A stretch of 37,497 nt of DNA from Acidobacteriota bacterium (GCA_016208485.1 JACQXY010000051.1:1-37497), one strand, 5' to 3'; shown: positions 10,079 through 18,477, numbered from the stretch's first letter. The notes: generated from the letters alone by a model not told the origin. Program-made: numbers and translations.

Positions 10079-10759
10079 ATGACGGCAACCGCTGAGAGCG
10101 ACTCTCGCGTGGCGAGGGCACTCGCCGCCCCCACGCGCGCGGCGATCCTCGATCTGCTCAAGGCCCGAGGCCCCCTCGCCGTGAAAGAGGTCGCCGACGA
10201 GGCCGAGGTCCACCCGAACGTTGCCCGGGGCCATCTCGAGGTCCTTTCGTCCGCCGGCCTGGTGCGCACGTCCTGGCGGCGCCACTCCGCCGGGGGGCGC
10301 CCGGCGAAGGTCTACGAGGCGGCGCCCGGCCACACCGAGGAGGGCGGGCACCTCGTGTCGGAGATCCTCGCGACGGTTCTCGAGCTGGCGGCGCCGTCCC
10401 CGCCGGTCGCGCGGCAGGTGGCCGAGTCCGCCGGCGAGCGGCTCGGGCGTCGCTTCAACCCCGGCCCCGGAGCGACCTTCGACGAGCAGGCCGAGGCGCT
10501 GCTGCGAGCGCTCTCTACGGTGTCCGGCGGAATGCGCGTCCGCGACCGGGGACCGGACTGGGTGGAGTTCGAGGACTTCGACTGTCCGTTCAAGGGGATC
10601 GCCGAGCAGCACCCCGAGACCGCGTGCACGCTCGACAAGGCTCTGAAGGAGGGCGTGATGCGCGCGCTCGGGACCGACGCCTTCGTCGAGCTGGTCACCT
10701 CGGTCGCCTGGGGCGACCCGACCTGCCGCGAGGTCGTGCGCGTGCGCTCGAGCGGGTAG
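10079..10759 (+). CDS. SufR/ArsR-like winged-helix regulator with a Cys-containing C-terminus
   Basis: 226 residues. Residues ~8-80 form an ArsR-type winged helix: RVARALAAPTRAAILDLLKA, then VKEVADEAEVHPNVARGHLE and the wing GGRPAKVYEAAPG. The C-terminal part resembles the COG2345/SufR group, which senses iron-sulfur clusters or redox state. The expected N-C-P-F-K/H element appears as DFDCPFKGIAEQHPETAC. Cysteines are at 169, 183 and 216, a C-x13-C-x32-C spacing that could bind a metal or cluster with one further ligand. ATG at 10079 has AGGAGG 11-16 nt upstream. The four tandem repeats immediately before the gene are likely its own operators. The genes it controls are unknown; no suf operon is in the window. 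Confidence 0.75.
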   Translation: MTATAESDSRVARALAAPTRAAILDLLKARGPLAVKEVADEAEVHPNVARGHLEVLSSAGLVRTSWRRHSAGGRPAKVYEAAPGHTEEGGHLVSEILATVLELAAPSPPVARQVAESAGERLGRRFNPGPGATFDEQAEALLRALSTVSGGMRVRDRGPDWVEFEDFDCPFKGIAEQHPETACTLDKALKEGVMRALGTDAFVELVTSVAWGDPTCREVVRVRSSG

Positions 10760-10863
10760 CGCCCGGCGGAGGGCTCCCCGATTGCGCTCGGCCCACCGCT
10801 TCCGCCGGTGCGCGGGAGACTCCTTCCCTCCGAAGTCTTGCACCGGCTTCGCGAGGCTGAGAG

Positions 10864-11022
10864 GTGACGGGGCCGGCCGCCGTCGGGCGAGCCAGGGCGC
10901 TCCTCGCGACGGTCGACCTCATCGCGGTCGACGACACGCTGCTCGACACGGCGGGGACGCTCGGCCCGACCTCAGGGGGAAGCCTGGACGCGATCCACCT
11001 CGCCCTCCTGCCGTTGTGCTAG
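10864..11022 (+). pseudogene. C-terminal relic of a VapC-type PIN toxin
   Basis: A 52-codon frame reads RARALLATVDLIAVDDTLLD, then TAGTLGPTSGGSLDAIHLAL, then LPLC and a stop. This matches the last third of VapC toxins (LDALHLATAL type), including the aspartate of the SLDAIHLA helix that helps bind Mg. The N-terminal half with the first catalytic aspartate is absent, and the final strand is cut short. No antitoxin is adjacent. It is a decayed toxin, unlikely to be functional. Confidence 0.6.
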
Positions 11023-11043
11023 GCTCGCGCCCGGGAGGAAGCG

Positions 11044-11199
11044 ATGCTTGCGTTCAAGGCCCTCGAGGCGTCGTTCATCAGCCTGCTCACCGCGATGACC
11101 CTCGCGACGGGCTTGTTCGGTCTGGCGGTCATCGTGCGCCTCGTCGAGCCGCGCGGTCTCCGGGCGTTCCTGCGGCGGCTGTCCGGCCGTTCCTCGTAG
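11044..11199 (+). CDS. Small single-pass membrane protein, unknown function
   Basis: A 51-residue frame starting at an ATG with GGGAGG 6-11 nt upstream. It reads MLAFKALEASFISLLTAMTL, then ATGLFGLAVIVRLVEPRGL, then a basic tail (RAFLRRLSGRSS). One membrane helix is clear (~10-35) and the Arg-rich C-terminus suggests a cytoplasmic tail. I do not recognise a family. A TAGGCT -10-like box lies at 11020-11025. It ends 69 nt before the acyl-CoA dehydrogenase. Confidence 0.55.
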   Translation: MLAFKALEASFISLLTAMTLATGLFGLAVIVRLVEPRGLRAFLRRLSGRSS

Positions 11200-11268
11200 C
11201 GCTTCGCACGTGCCGCGCCGCCCTCGCCGCCGGGGACTCTCGCGGCCGCGGGTCGACTGGAGGTTGGC

Positions 11269-12429
11269 GTGGCCCTCGATTTCTCGTTCACCGAAGAGCA
11301 GCTTGCGTTCCGGAAGTCCGTCCGCGACTTCGCCGAGAAGGTCGTCTGGCCCGGCTCCGGGCAGCGCGACGTCGAGGGGCGGTTCGACCCCGAGATCTGG
11401 CGCGCCTGCGGCGATTTCGGCCTGTGCGGGCTCCCGATTCCCGAGGAGTACGGTGGGCAGGGCGCCGACATCGTCACGAGCTGCCTCGCGCTCGAGGGGC
11501 TCGAGGAGGGCGGGCGCGACTCCGGCCTGCTCCTCTCCCTCGGCGCTCACCTGTGCATCGGGACTGTGCCGATCTGGCTCCACGGGACCGAGGAGCAGCG
11601 CCGCCGGTACCTCCCGAAGCTCTGCTCGGGCGAGTGGATCGGCGCGTTCGCGATCACCGAGCCGGAGGCGGGCTCCGACGCCGCCGCGATCAAGACCACG
11701 GCGCGCCGGGACGGCGAGCACTGGGTGCTCGACGGCACGAAGACCTTCATCACGAACGGCCCGGTCGCCGATGTGGTGAACGTGGTCGCCGTGACCGATC
11801 CCTCGGCAGCCTCCGGGCAGCGGATGTCCTGCTTCATGGTCGACAAGGGCACGCCCGGCATGACGGCCGGCAAGCACATGGACAAGATGGGGAACCGCTC
11901 GTCGCCGACGTCGGAGATGTTTTTCTCCGACTGCGCCGTCCACGAGTCCCAGATGCTCGGGCCCGAGGGCTCGGCGCTCTGGAAGGTCGGCTTCGAGTGC
12001 TTCGACTGGGAGCGCACGGTGATGATCGCGGCCTCGATCGGTGGGATGGAGGCGCAGCTCGGCGCGTGCGTGGAGTACGCGAAGCAGCGCGTCGCCTTCG
12101 GCAAGCCGATCGCCCAGTTCGAGATGATCCAGGACAAGCTCGCACGCATGCGCGTGAGCATCAACGCCTCGCGCTGGCTCCTCTACCACGCGGCCTGGCT
12201 GAAGCAGCAGGGGCTGCCGCACATGCAGGAGGCCTCGATCGCCAAGTACTTCATCGCCGACGCCGGCATGCAGAACGCGCTGGAGGCCGTGCAGATCTTC
12301 GGCGGGTACGGCTACGTGAAGGAGTTCCCGGTGGAGCGCTCGATCCGCGACGCGAAGCTCGCCGCGATCGGCGGGGGGACCTCCGAGATCCAGAAGATGA
12401 TCATCGCGCGCACGATGCTCGGCGGATGA
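11269..12429 (+). CDS. Acyl-CoA dehydrogenase
   Basis: A 386-residue FAD enzyme oxidising acyl-CoA to 2-enoyl-CoA, feeding electrons to ETF. The family signatures are intact: FAFAITEPEAGSDA-type FAD-binding motif (AFAITEPEAGSDAAAIKTTA, ~125-144), FITNGPVADVV, and the C-terminal QIFGGYGYVKEFPVERSIRD. The catalytic base is Glu352 in KEFPVE. GTG at 11269 is the family-like start (ALDFSFTEEQLAFRKSVRDF). The 3' end overlaps the alpha/beta hydrolase by ATGA, so the two are co-translated; the hydrolase may act as a thioesterase or on a product of the same pathway. Its chain-length or branched substrate cannot be read from sequence. It is separate from the fatty-acid operon at 24-28 kb. Confidence 0.93.
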   Translation: MALDFSFTEEQLAFRKSVRDFAEKVVWPGSGQRDVEGRFDPEIWRACGDFGLCGLPIPEEYGGQGADIVTSCLALEGLEEGGRDSGLLLSLGAHLCIGTVPIWLHGTEEQRRRYLPKLCSGEWIGAFAITEPEAGSDAAAIKTTARRDGEHWVLDGTKTFITNGPVADVVNVVAVTDPSAASGQRMSCFMVDKGTPGMTAGKHMDKMGNRSSPTSEMFFSDCAVHESQMLGPEGSALWKVGFECFDWERTVMIAASIGGMEAQLGACVEYAKQRVAFGKPIAQFEMIQDKLARMRVSINASRWLLYHAAWLKQQGLPHMQEASIAKYFIADAGMQNALEAVQIFGGYGYVKEFPVERSIRDAKLAAIGGGTSEIQKMIIARTMLGG

Positions 12430-13337
12430 AGCGGCAGCCGCCGGCTCCACCGGCCGTCACCGAGCGCTTCATCGAGGTCGGCGGAGTGCGCGTGCGCCTC
12501 CTGGAGTCCGGCTCGGGGAGAACCCCCTTCCTGCTCCTCCACGGGCTCGGCGCGAGCGCGACGAAGTGGCGCGCGGTCCTGCCGCTCCTCGGCCGGCGCT
12601 CGCTCGCCCCCGACCTTCCCGGCTTCGGGCGCTCCGGCGCGCCGCGCGCCCGCTACACCCTCGGCTGGCTCGCCGGAGGGGTCCGCGCGACGATGGACTT
12701 CGCCGGGATCGAGCGCGCGCACCTCGTCGGGAACTCGCTCGGCGGCATGGTCGCGCTGTGGCTCGCCGCGGCGTGGCCGGAGCGCGCTGCGAGTCTCGCG
12801 CTCATGGCCCCGGCCCTGCCGGCGGCCCCGGGGGTGCGCCCGGAGCCGCGCGTGCTCGCGCGCTTCCTCGCGCCGCTCCTGCCCGGCGTCGGCGAGACAC
12901 TTCTCGCGGGAGTCACGCGGTTCCGGACGCCCGAGCGCATCGTGGGGGAGAGCCTCGCGGTGAACTGCGCCGACTCCGCGCGCGTTCCTCCGGAGATCGT
13001 GGAGGCGCTCGTCGCGGAGGCGGCCGAGCGCCGCGGCCGTCCGGGCCTCCGGCGCGCCATGCTGTCCTCTCAGCGCTCGCTCGCTCGGGTCATGGTGGCC
13101 AGGCACGAGCGCGTGCGCGGCGTGGCGGCGGCGGTCCGCGCGCCGATGCTCCTTCTGTGGGGGAGCGAGGACCGCTTGGTGCCGCGCGCGGTCGGCGAGC
13201 ACTGGGCGCGCGAGATCCCGGGCGCCGAGCTTCAGGTCCTGGACGGCGCCGGGCACAACCCGCAACTGGAGGCCCCCGAGCGGGTCGCCGGATGCCTGCG
13301 GGCCTTCGCCGAGCGCGCCGGCGACGCCGACGGGTAG
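12426..13337 (+). CDS. Alpha/beta-fold hydrolase
   Basis: 303 residues with a complete alpha/beta-hydrolase fold. The oxyanion region is LLLHGLGASATKW (~38-50), the nucleophile elbow is G-N-S-L-G-G, the acid is in LLLWGSEDRLVPR, and the catalytic histidine is in DGAGHNPQLEAPE near the C-terminus. The ATG overlaps the stop of the acyl-CoA dehydrogenase (ATGA), indicating a shared operon. Substrate unknown: an ester or thioester hydrolase in fatty-acid or aromatic catabolism is the likely class. A proline-rich N-terminus (PPAPPAV) precedes the fold. Confidence 0.88.
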   Translation: MKRQPPAPPAVTERFIEVGGVRVRLLESGSGRTPFLLLHGLGASATKWRAVLPLLGRRSLAPDLPGFGRSGAPRARYTLGWLAGGVRATMDFAGIERAHLVGNSLGGMVALWLAAAWPERAASLALMAPALPAAPGVRPEPRVLARFLAPLLPGVGETLLAGVTRFRTPERIVGESLAVNCADSARVPPEIVEALVAEAAERRGRPGLRRAMLSSQRSLARVMVARHERVRGVAAAVRAPMLLLWGSEDRLVPRAVGEHWAREIPGAELQVLDGAGHNPQLEAPERVAGCLRAFAERAGDADG

Positions 13338-13363
13338 GACGCGAACTCGGCGCGCCGCCCTTG

Positions 13364-14269
13364 TCACCCGATCAACAGGTCCCGAAGTGACGACCTGCGG
13401 AGGTACTCGGTGTCCATCGCGTCTAGGCACGTGCGCTCGACGAAGCCCATGCGCGCGGTGTCGTCGCGGCTGAGAACGAGAACGCCCCGGACCGCCGCCA
13501 AGCGGAGTCCGACCGGGGCATCGTTCAGGAGCACGACGTCGGCCGGAAACCCTGTCGCCCCCTCGACGGCCCCGACGAGGTCCATCTCGCGCCGGAGCGG
13601 ATCCGTGGGCCGCTCCGTGAGATACGCGGCGACGTCCACGTCCGCGGCCGCGCGGCTTTCGGCGAGCGAACCGAACGCGTAGGCGAAGAGGACGTCGGGC
13701 TCCCCGCTCAAGCGGGATGCCAGCCGATCGAGCAGCGCGCGCCGCTCGGGCTCCGACAGGCGCCGGTGCCGCGGAGTCGGGATTGGGCTCACTTCCATCA
13801 CGTGCCCTCGACAGGGGCAGTGCTTGATCCGTCCGAGGCCGGGTCGCTCGCCCACATGGGTGGCGACGTGCCGCAGATACTCCTCGATATCAGGGAGGTC
13901 GTCGCGGAGTGCCCCGTGCAACCGCCGGTCATCCACGCGCCCGAATCCGTGGACCAAGATGTTGCGCATCCGCGCGAGCGCGATCAGCCGGGCGGCGAGA
14001 TCCTCCGGGATGACATCTTCGCGCCCGAGCGCCTGGAAACACCCGGGGTAGCTGTCGGGGGCTTGCCCGAGGCGAGCGAGGAGGTGGCTGCAAATGGCCG
14101 CCGCGGCCTCCACCACGACGACGAGTGAGTAGCGGGCCGCCCGCACCCTCTCCGGGTTGCCGGCGAAGGCGTCCTCTCCCATCGCCGCGTAGGAAGAGAG
14201 CAGCGGGAGTTCGCCGCGGATGTCGGCCGCGCGGCTGCGGATCAGCTCCATGTTGACGGGCGGTCGCAT
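13364..14269 (-). CDS. HepT-MntA toxin-antitoxin fused in one polypeptide
   Basis: A 301-residue chain combining two proteins that are normally separate. Residues ~7-140 are HepT, a HEPN RNase toxin: helices YSLVVVVEAAAAICSHLLAR, then ARMRNILVHGFGRVDDRRL with the HEPN motif R102-x4-H107. Residues ~165-300 are MntA, a minimal nucleotidyltransferase antitoxin: AYAFGSLAESRAAADVDVAA with G200-S201 and D210-x-D212, then FPADVVLLNDAPVGLRL. In characterised pairs MntA AMPylates the tyrosine of R-x4-H-x-Y in HepT; here that residue is Phe109. The GS-to-DxD loop is also shorter (8 rather than ~10 residues). An internal ATG (Met158, 13798-13796) with GAGGG upstream could yield free MntA of 144 residues. 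ATG at 14269 has CCAGGAAG upstream. No stop separates the domains. Confidence 0.8.
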   Translation of the reverse strand: MRPPVNMELIRSRAADIRGELPLLSSYAAMGEDAFAGNPERVRAARYSLVVVVEAAAAICSHLLARLGQAPDSYPGCFQALGREDVIPEDLAARLIALARMRNILVHGFGRVDDRRLHGALRDDLPDIEEYLRHVATHVGERPGLGRIKHCPCRGHVMEVSPIPTPRHRRLSEPERRALLDRLASRLSGEPDVLFAYAFGSLAESRAAADVDVAAYLTERPTDPLRREMDLVGAVEGATGFPADVVLLNDAPVGLRLAAVRGVLVLSRDDTARMGFVERTCLDAMDTEYLRRSSLRDLLIG

Positions 14270-14334
14270 GCGGGCTTCCTGGTCTCACTCAAGGGTACCG
14301 CGAGAACCACCGCGGGCGGCAGAGATACGCGCGC

Positions 14335-15696
14335 TCAGGCGCCCGGCGGGTCCTCGACGACCGTGACCGGGCCGAAGCCGGCCGCGCGAAGCGGTGCCTC
14401 CACCTCGCCGGCGTCCCCGACGACGACGACCGCGAGGCGGTCGGGACGAAGGCGCTCGCGCGCGACGCGATTGACCTCGTCGAGCGTGAGCGCCCGCAGG
14501 GCCGGGCCGAACGCGTCGTAGTGGTCGTCGGGGAGCCCGTAGATCGCGAGCTGCGCGATCGCCTCGGCGATGCGTCCGGGGGTCTCGAACCGGAGCGGTG
14601 CGACTCCGGCCTGGAAGTCGCGCGCCGCGTCCAGCTCCGCCTGCGCGAGTCCGTCTGCGTGGAGGCGGCGGATCTCCTCGATTGTGTCGGCGACCGCGTC
14701 CACGGTGACGGCGGTCCTCGGGGCGGCCCGGCACGCGAACGGCCCCGGCCCACGCCGGTAGGAGAAGCTCGAGACCGCAAAGTACGTGTAGCCCTTCTCC
14801 TCGCGGAGCTTGGTCATCAGCCGCGAGTTGAAGAGCCCGCCGAGCGCCGTCTCCACGATTCGCAGCGCGTGGTAGTCGGGGGCGCTGCGCTGCACTCCGG
14901 CGTGCCCGATCACGATCTGGGACTGCACGGCCCCGGGCCGGTTCACGACCCACGCGGCCGTCGCGGCGATCGTTTCCTCGATCGCGGGCGCCGGGCGCTC
15001 CGGCTCGGGCGCCTCCCAGCCGGCGAAGAGGCGCTCGGCCATTCGCTCGGGGTCGAGTCTGCCGAAGTCGCCGGCGACGATCAGGGTCGCCGAGCCCGGA
15101 GTCGCGAACCGGCGGTAGTAGCGCTCGACGGTTTCGCGGTCGAGAGGCTCGACCGTCTCCGGGGTTCCCTCCACCGCGCGGGCGTAGGGGGACGCCGGCG
15201 CGTAGACGACTTTCGGGAAGGCCAGGGCCGCGCGCTGCATCGGGTTGGCCATCTCCTGGCGGATCGCGTCGAGCCGCTCCCTGCGGACCCGGTCCACCTC
15301 CGATGCGGGGAATGCCGGGGATCGCACCGCCTCGGCCACCAGCTCGAGCGCGGGCTCCATCCGGGCCATCGGGACCTCGACCGCGGCGCGGAAGGAATCC
15401 CAGTCCGCGCGCACCTGGATCTCGGCTCCGAGGCGCTCGGCCGCCTCCGCGAAGGCCGCCGCGTCCCGGACCTGAGTGCCCTCGGTGAGGGCGCGCGCCG
15501 CGAGGCCGGCGACGCCTCCCTCGGAGGCCGGCTCGTTCTCCGCCCCGGCCTCGAGGATCAGGGTCGCGCACCCGAGCGGCCGTCCGGGCAGGTCGCATCC
15601 GATCACCGTCATCCCCGAGCCGAGCCTCGTTCGGCGGAAGCCGGGGAACGAGTACGGCCGCGGTGGGCCGGGCAAGGGCCGGAGGGCGGTCGTCAT
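14335..15696 (-). CDS. M16-family peptidase-like protein, non-catalytic partner
   Basis: 453 residues with the two-domain M16 fold: N-terminal TRLGSGMTVIGCDLPGRPLG and the C-terminal REEKGYTYFAVSSFSYRRGP segment with the conserved Arg/Tyr pair. The zinc site is missing: where HxxEH should stand, the sequence reads ASEGGVAGLAARAL. Such inactive subunits pair with a zinc-bearing M16 subunit, as in mitochondrial-processing-peptidase-like heterodimers. Its start ATG overlaps the stop of the upstream catalytic M16 gene (ATGA), which supports a heterodimer. No signal peptide is obvious, so it is probably cytoplasmic. Confidence 0.85.
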   Translation of the reverse strand: MTTALRPLPGPPRPYSFPGFRRTRLGSGMTVIGCDLPGRPLGCATLILEAGAENEPASEGGVAGLAARALTEGTQVRDAAAFAEAAERLGAEIQVRADWDSFRAAVEVPMARMEPALELVAEAVRSPAFPASEVDRVRRERLDAIRQEMANPMQRAALAFPKVVYAPASPYARAVEGTPETVEPLDRETVERYYRRFATPGSATLIVAGDFGRLDPERMAERLFAGWEAPEPERPAPAIEETIAATAAWVVNRPGAVQSQIVIGHAGVQRSAPDYHALRIVETALGGLFNSRLMTKLREEKGYTYFAVSSFSYRRGPGPFACRAAPRTAVTVDAVADTIEEIRRLHADGLAQAELDAARDFQAGVAPLRFETPGRIAEAIAQLAIYGLPDDHYDAFGPALRALTLDEVNRVARERLRPDRLAVVVVGDAGEVEAPLRAAGFGPVTVVEDPPGA

Positions 15697-16930
15697 CGGG
15701 ATCCTCCTTCATCGGCGGGGACGAAGATGATCGTCGCCATGTTCGCGGGGGTCAGCACGCGCGCCGCCGCCTCGCGGACGCGCTCGGGCGTCACCGCGAG
15801 CAGCGCGGGGAGACGCTCGTTCGCTCGCTCCGGGTCTCCGAAGACCGTGGCGTGCTCGGAGAGCAGATCGGCGCGCCCGTCCGCCTCCGACAGGATGCCC
15901 AGAACCCTCCGCTCGATCGCGGCACGCGCGCGCTCCATCTCCTCCTCCGCGATTGCCTCGGTCGCGAGCCCCTCGATGACCTCGCCCACCCGACTGCCAG
16001 CGACACGCCCCGGAATCCGAGCTGCATGAACACGGCGTCCTGCGCGAGCTGGCGCTCGCGCACGAGGCGCGCGTGAAGTCTGCTCGCCTTCCCCTCCGAC
16101 AGGATCGCGATGCCGATCTCGAGCGCGTCCATCTCGAGGGACCCGTCGGGGGGCGCGCGGAAGCCGGTGACGACGCGCGGGACCGGGACGCGGCCCGGGA
16201 CTACCTCGCGCGCGCCGCCGAACCCGAGCGGCAGGTCCAGCGGCGGGGGGGCGGGGATGCGCGGGTTCGGCGGGATGGGGCCGAAGGAGCGCTCGACCCA
16301 TTCGCGCGCGGCGCCGGGCTCGAAGTCCCCGACGATGGAGAGGACCGCGTTGTTCGGGGCGTAGTACGTGCGGAAGAAGTCGCGGACGTCCTCGAGCGAC
16401 AGGGCCGCGAGATCATTCATCGAGCCGATCGTCGGGTGGCTGTAGGGGTGCCCCGCCGGGAAGACGAGCGCGAGCGCGCGCTCCATCCAGGTCCCGTAGG
16501 GTCGGTTGTCGTAGCTCAGGCGCCGCTCCTCGCGCACCACGTCGCGCTGGTTGTCGAGGGTCTCCTGCCCGAGCGTCTCGAGCAGCCCGCCCATCCGGTC
16601 GGCCTCGAGCCAGAGGATCGTCTCGAGGTGGTTGCTCGGCACGGACTCGAAGTAGTTCGTCCGGTGGAGCCAGGTCGACGCGTTGCAGACCCCGCCGGCG
16701 CCCTCGATGATCCGGGGGTGTTCGCCCTTTGGGGCGTTCGGCGATCCCTCGAACATCATGTGCTCGAACAGGTGCGCGAGGCCGGTCTTGCCGGCGACCT
16801 CGTGCTTCGAGCCGACGTCGTACCAGAGGTTCACGGCGGCGATCGGCGCGAGCCGGTCGACCGACATGATCGTCCGCAGTCCGTTGTCGAGCCGTTCCTC
16901 GGTGAACTCGATCCTCGGGGTCGCGGTCAT
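15693..16930 (-). pseudogene. M16 zinc metallopeptidase, catalytic subunit, frameshifted
   Basis: Translation from the ATG at 16930 gives a clear M16 catalytic domain: FTEERLDNGLRTIMSVDRLA, the zinc motif H-L-F-E-H (in GLAHLFEHMMFEGSP), and the distal glutamate helix (DNQRDVVREERRLSYDNRPY). The frame is lost near 15990-16010 after QLGFRGVSLAVG. The correct C-terminus resumes in another frame (GEVIEGLATEAIAEEEMERA, then RVLGILSEADGRADLLSEHA) and ends at 15693 with an ATGA overlap to the partner gene. Homologues normally have ~8-10 residues at the junction that are missing here, so a short deletion not divisible by three is likelier than a single-base error. If real, the peptidase loses its C-terminal domain; an assembly error is also possible. 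The start overlaps the hydrolase stop by four bases. Confidence 0.8.
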
Positions 16931-17724
16931 CGATCCTCCCCAGCCAGGAAGTCCAGGACGTGCCGGTTGAACGCCTCCGCCTCCTCGACGTTGAACGCGT
17001 GGCCGGCCTCGAGCAGCCGCAGCTCCGCGCCGGGGATCGCCGCCGCCAGCTCCTCCGACAGCTCGGGGGGCACCATCACGTCGCGCCGTCCGACCATGAC
17101 GAGCGTTCGAGCGCGCAGCTCGGAGAGCCGGTCGCGCGTGTCGTGCTCCAGCAGCGCCGGAGCCTGCTTGGCGAAGGCGTCCGGCGGCGGCGGGAACTGC
17201 AGCGCGAGGTTCTCGATCATCGACACCATCTCGGGACGCCCGATGATGAACCCCGGGGTGAAGAGCCACAGCATGGACGCGCGCGCGAGCGCCGTGTGGC
17301 CGCCGTCCGTGCTCGCGATGAGCGCGCCGACCTCGCTCAGGCGCTCGAGATACGGGTTCTTCGAGCACCAGGTCGCGGCGAGGACCAGGGAGCGGACTCG
17401 CTCCGGGGCTTTCAGCGCGAGGTGCTGGGCGATCGCGCCTCCCATCGAGATGCCGAGGACGTGCGCGCGCTCGGCGCCGGCCGCGTCGAGGACCGCGAGC
17501 GCGTCGGCGGCCATCTCCTCCATGGTGAAGGGACCCGGTGGCGACGACGATCCGCCGACCCCTCGGTTGTCGAACGTGATGACCCGGTGGCTCTGCGAGA
17601 AAGCCGGAGTCTGCATGACCCACATGCGCGAGTCGCCGAGAAACCCCATGATGAGCAGGAGCGGATCGCCGGATCCGGCGACGTAGTAGGCGATGTCGGC
17701 GCTTCCCGATCGGACGACCGGCAT
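16927..17724 (-). CDS. Alpha/beta-fold hydrolase
   Basis: 265 residues with a complete alpha/beta hydrolase: oxyanion region DPLLLIMGFLGDSRMW, FDNRGVGGSS, nucleophile elbow G-I-S-M-G-G (~92-97), the acid in VMVGRRDVMVPPEL, and catalytic His in LLEAGHAFNVEEAE. The profile resembles the 3-oxoadipate enol-lactonase/haloperoxidase-like group, but substrate cannot be assigned. It is the first gene of a coupled minus-strand set (4-base overlap with the M16 gene at 16930), so it is co-expressed with the M16 pair. The functional connection is not evident. Confidence 0.88.
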   Translation of the reverse strand: MPVVRSGSADIAYYVAGSGDPLLLIMGFLGDSRMWVMQTPAFSQSHRVITFDNRGVGGSSSPPGPFTMEEMAADALAVLDAAGAERAHVLGISMGGAIAQHLALKAPERVRSLVLAATWCSKNPYLERLSEVGALIASTDGGHTALARASMLWLFTPGFIIGRPEMVSMIENLALQFPPPPDAFAKQAPALLEHDTRDRLSELRARTLVMVGRRDVMVPPELSEELAAAIPGAELRLLEAGHAFNVEEAEAFNRHVLDFLAGEDR

Positions 17725-17794
17725 GTGTCCCCTCCTCCAGGGCGCGCCCCGAGCGGCCTCGGGAACTCTATCGGAGGGAGGGCCGCCGCCGCGC

Positions 17795-18223
17795 CTACCG
17801 CGCCAGTGGGTTCTGCGTCCGGACTCCGGGGAACCGCGCGAAGTCCCGATCGGTGGTGACGAGCGTCGCGCCGTGGTCGATTGCCAGGGCCGCCATGTGA
17901 GCGTCCATCACCAGCGGGCCGCGCGCCTGTCCGTCGCGCAGGAGTCCTGCGAGCGTTTCCCAGTGCCGGTCGCCGGGATCGAGAGGGATGACGCGCGGAT
18001 GCTGCAGCCACTCGGAGACGATCCCCGACGCCTCTTCCACGGTCAGCGGCCGTCGCAGGCGAAGGTGGGTCGCGATTCGCAGGAAGGCGAGGATCGTGGT
18101 CCAGGGAAGGCCGATCCGCTCCGCGCCGGAGAGCGCTCGCTCGAGCCACCGGCGCGCGGGTTCGTGGTGCTCCGACGAGGAGTCGTAGGCGTAGAGAAGG
18201 ACGTTCGCGTCGAGCAGGATCAC
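17795..18223 (-). CDS. vapC: VapC-family PIN-domain RNase toxin
   Basis: 142 residues with the PIN fold. The first catalytic aspartate is Asp5 (MILLDANVLLYAYDSSSEHH); the C-terminal pair lies in VMDAHMAALAIDHGATLVTT and DRDFARFPGVR. The middle segment WTTILAFLRIATHLR is typical of the PIN subgroup that starts with LLDANVLLYAYD. VapC toxins cut tRNA or rRNA with Mg and are held inactive by VapB. The ATG overlaps the vapB stop by four bases. Length and all key acidic residues are normal, so the module looks intact. Confidence 0.9.
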   Translation of the reverse strand: MILLDANVLLYAYDSSSEHHEPARRWLERALSGAERIGLPWTTILAFLRIATHLRLRRPLTVEEASGIVSEWLQHPRVIPLDPGDRHWETLAGLLRDGQARGPLVMDAHMAALAIDHGATLVTTDRDFARFPGVRTQNPLAR

Positions 18224-18477
18224 CGGTGCGAAGACCCCTCGAGCTGCTCGAGCAGCTCGCCGACGCTGTCGTAGCTCATGCCGGGCGGCAGCCCGAGGGG
18301 GCGCGCCTTCACCTTGAACGGCTTCGCCGGAGCGGAAGGGTGCAGCAGCGCGTCGAGGCCCGCGCGCAGCGCGTCGTTGACGGCCTGCTTGAACCGCTTT
18401 CCCGTCGTGCGCATGAGGCTCTCCAGCCGGGAGGCCACGTCCTCGTCCAGCGTGACGGTCGTGCGCATGATCATCAT
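18220..18477 (-). CDS. vapB: VapB-family ribbon-helix-helix antitoxin
   Basis: Up to 85 residues. The N-terminal ribbon-helix-helix is clear: MRTTVTLDEDVASRLESLMR, then TTGKRFKQAVNDALRAGLDA. The C-terminal tail (PFKVKARPLGLPPGMSYDSV, then GELLEQLEGSS) is the toxin-binding segment seen in VapB partners of this PIN subgroup. Three ATGs occur in the first four codons (18477, 18474, 18468); the last begins directly at the RHH strand and would leave the operator palindrome (18476-18499) fully upstream. No clear ribosome-binding site precedes any of them, which may indicate a leaderless message. Confidence 0.88.
   Translation of the reverse strand: MMIMRTTVTLDEDVASRLESLMRTTGKRFKQAVNDALRAGLDALLHPSAPAKPFKVKARPLGLPPGMSYDSVGELLEQLEGSSHR

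Noticed and set aside
10782..13337. A 851-codon plus-strand frame
   Set aside because: Only its last part (from 12426, the hydrolase) is real. The rest overlaps the acyl-CoA dehydrogenase in another frame and reads as Arg/Ala/Gly-rich shadow sequence.
14289..15712. Minus-strand and plus-strand long frames over the M16 gene
   Set aside because: They are shadows of the M16 gene at 14335-15696, whose frame carries the family segments.
17795..18223. VapC at 17795 as defective because a central acidic residue seems missing
   Set aside because: The segment TTILAFLRIATHLR is normal for this PIN subgroup; the other acidic residues are in place.
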